64,000 bases of DNA from the NCBI RefSeq assembly GCF_030066995.1, contig NZ_JASJAP010000001.1:310001-374000 (forward strand), written 5' to 3'. The translations under genes were made by a program, and so were the position numbers. A model generated the notes under the pieces. That model made no database searches and was not told the DNA's origin. It worked only from the letters and a program-made list of their open reading frames with translations. The first letter of the stretch is position 1; every line of letters starts with the position of its first letter. The stretch comes from Erythrobacter sp. Lineage in GTDB: Bacteria; Pseudomonadota; Alphaproteobacteria; Sphingomonadales; Sphingomonadaceae. Of this stretch, positions 63,375 to 64,000 are shown one piece after another.

Positions 63375-63799
63375 GACGCGGGTGTTGTAGTTACTGCACA
63401 GTTATTGCAGTCGCTTTCATACAATTTGCGCCAACAGACCAGATTGGCTTACCGAAAGGCAAGCAGCCGGTAGCCTTACTTTTCTACCGATTTTTCGATG
63501 ACGCAAATATTTCACGTTATATTCCATTGCTTTTGTCTGCTTCGTCTGGCTATCTAAGGCTATCCAAGACCGGATAGCGGTCGACCTTGGGAGGGGTAGT
63601 GGGGGAGCATCTTATTCGGTTCAGTGCGCGAGTTTTTTCGCACTGGTCGCTTATCCTCATGGCAAGAGAGCGAAGTGTTGCTGCGAGCACACCTGGTCTG
63701 CCTTGTGCTCTGAAATTACGGGGCGTAAGGCGTGACGCCCGCGTTTTTTGCCATAGATAGCCCCATGCTGAAGAGACGCTCTAACGGTGAGGAGGCATG
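63375..63799. other. no recognised gene, lower GC
   Basis: 425 bases after the secretion operon. Codon use in the only frame (63371-63577, GTG start overlapping the hlyD-type stop) is unlike the neighbours and no family is recognised. The stretch ends with a terminator-like hairpin and the ribosome site of the next gene. Confidence 0.5.
63721..63749 (+). terminator. terminator-like hairpin
   Basis: GGGCGT (63721-63726) pairs with ACGCCC (63735-63740); GCG and then six Ts (63744-63749) follow. The three bases between stem and T-run weaken it. It may end the secretion operon transcript or a small RNA from the preceding stretch. Confidence 0.45.
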
Positions 63800-64000
63800 A
63801 TGGAAGCACTTAGAAGAAGTACTGTAAGTATCGTAGCCGTCTTTGTGATTCTTACCTTGAGCGCCATCGCCGTAGCTTGGTCTCGAGACTCTGAAGCGAG
63901 TGTGCATCAGCCGAGTGACGCAGGCTTAAATGAGGATCGCTTTCGCGAAATAGTCACGCGGACCCAAGGCAAATCGATGGCAGATTATTGCGGTCATGAT
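63800..64000 (+). CDS. exported or membrane-anchored protein, 3' end missing
   Basis: 67 codons run off the window edge. After MEALRRSTVS comes a hydrophobic helix (VSIVAVFVILTLSAIAVAW), then a polar region (EASVHQPSDAGLNEDRFREI); a signal anchor is likely. GAGGAGG at 63788-63795 suits ATG 63800 better than the adjacent ATG 63797. No family recognised from this part. It could be unrelated to the secretion genes. Confidence 0.6.
   Translation, partial: MEALRRSTVSIVAVFVILTLSAIAVAWSRDSEASVHQPSDAGLNEDRFREIVTRTQGKSMADYCGHD

Noticed and set aside
63371..63577. 68-codon frame overlapping the HlyD-type stop
   Set aside because: GTG overlap looks like coupling, but codon use and composition differ from neighbours and no family is seen; evidence is insufficient.

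Overview
The window is a stretch of high-GC alphaproteobacterial chromosome. The closest fit is Sphingomonadales, probably an Erythrobacteraceae relative (Erythrobacter/Altererythrobacter type). Four things point there: the rpsB-tsf-pyrH-frr-uppS-cdsA-dxr-rseP-bamA-skp-fabZ order; GTTC-N7-GTTC (alphaproteobacterial LexA) boxes; a palindromic repeat built on TGAGCGTGTCG that is familiar from sphingomonads; and the absence of lpxD and lpxA at the bamA/skp/fabZ locus, expected of bacteria that use glycosphingolipids in place of LPS. The genus is an inference, not a measurement.

Layout. 1-15.3 kb is a core envelope and translation block: the 3' end of a FabH-like gene, psd and pssA (phospholipid synthesis), a small membrane protein behind three LexA-type boxes, rpsB-tsf with a strong terminator, pyrH-frr-uppS-cdsA-dxr-rseP, then bamA-skp-fabZ, rpmE and an SMR transporter. 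15.3-22.6 kb holds a 2OG-Fe(II) oxygenase, tRNA-His, a Leu/Phe/Val-type dehydrogenase and a compact cytochrome c maturation operon ccmC-D-E-F-dsbE-ccmH-ccmI-like, without ccmA and ccmB. 22.7-31.0 kb has kup and a tightly overlapping minus-strand operon dapF-mtaB-ftsY-yciB-M24 peptidase-methyltransferase. 31.2-51.9 kb is mixed housekeeping and regulation: a GGDEF/EAL protein, EVE protein, ThDP enzyme, LplT-like MFS, pgsA, OmpA-type protein, a PadR pair, an AadA-like nucleotidyltransferase, oxyR, rnd, aspS, an HDAC-like amidohydrolase, acpP-fabF-mltG and a 2H phosphoesterase.

52.0-59.6 kb, directly after tRNA-Met(CAT), is an accessory island. It starts with about 450 bases of AT-richer, hairpin-rich DNA and a small membrane protein. 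A minus-strand, translationally overlapping operon follows: a soluble VirD4/HerA-like ATPase, a 49-residue protein and a large serine recombinase. Diverging from it is an HTH gene with a damaged gene behind it (possibly RNase H-fold); a large ParB-like gene and a DUF3768-type gene complete the set. Two noncoding segments (about 55.92-56.00 and 58.61-58.76 kb) carry long, perfect, nested inverted repeats that look like operators, a partition site or an origin. The island is the part most likely to hide an undescribed system.

59.65-64 kb holds a type I secretion ABC transporter with a degenerate C39 domain, its HlyD-type adaptor, a low-coding stretch and the start of a secreted or membrane-anchored protein that runs off the end. 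No secretion substrate and no TolC-type channel are in view.
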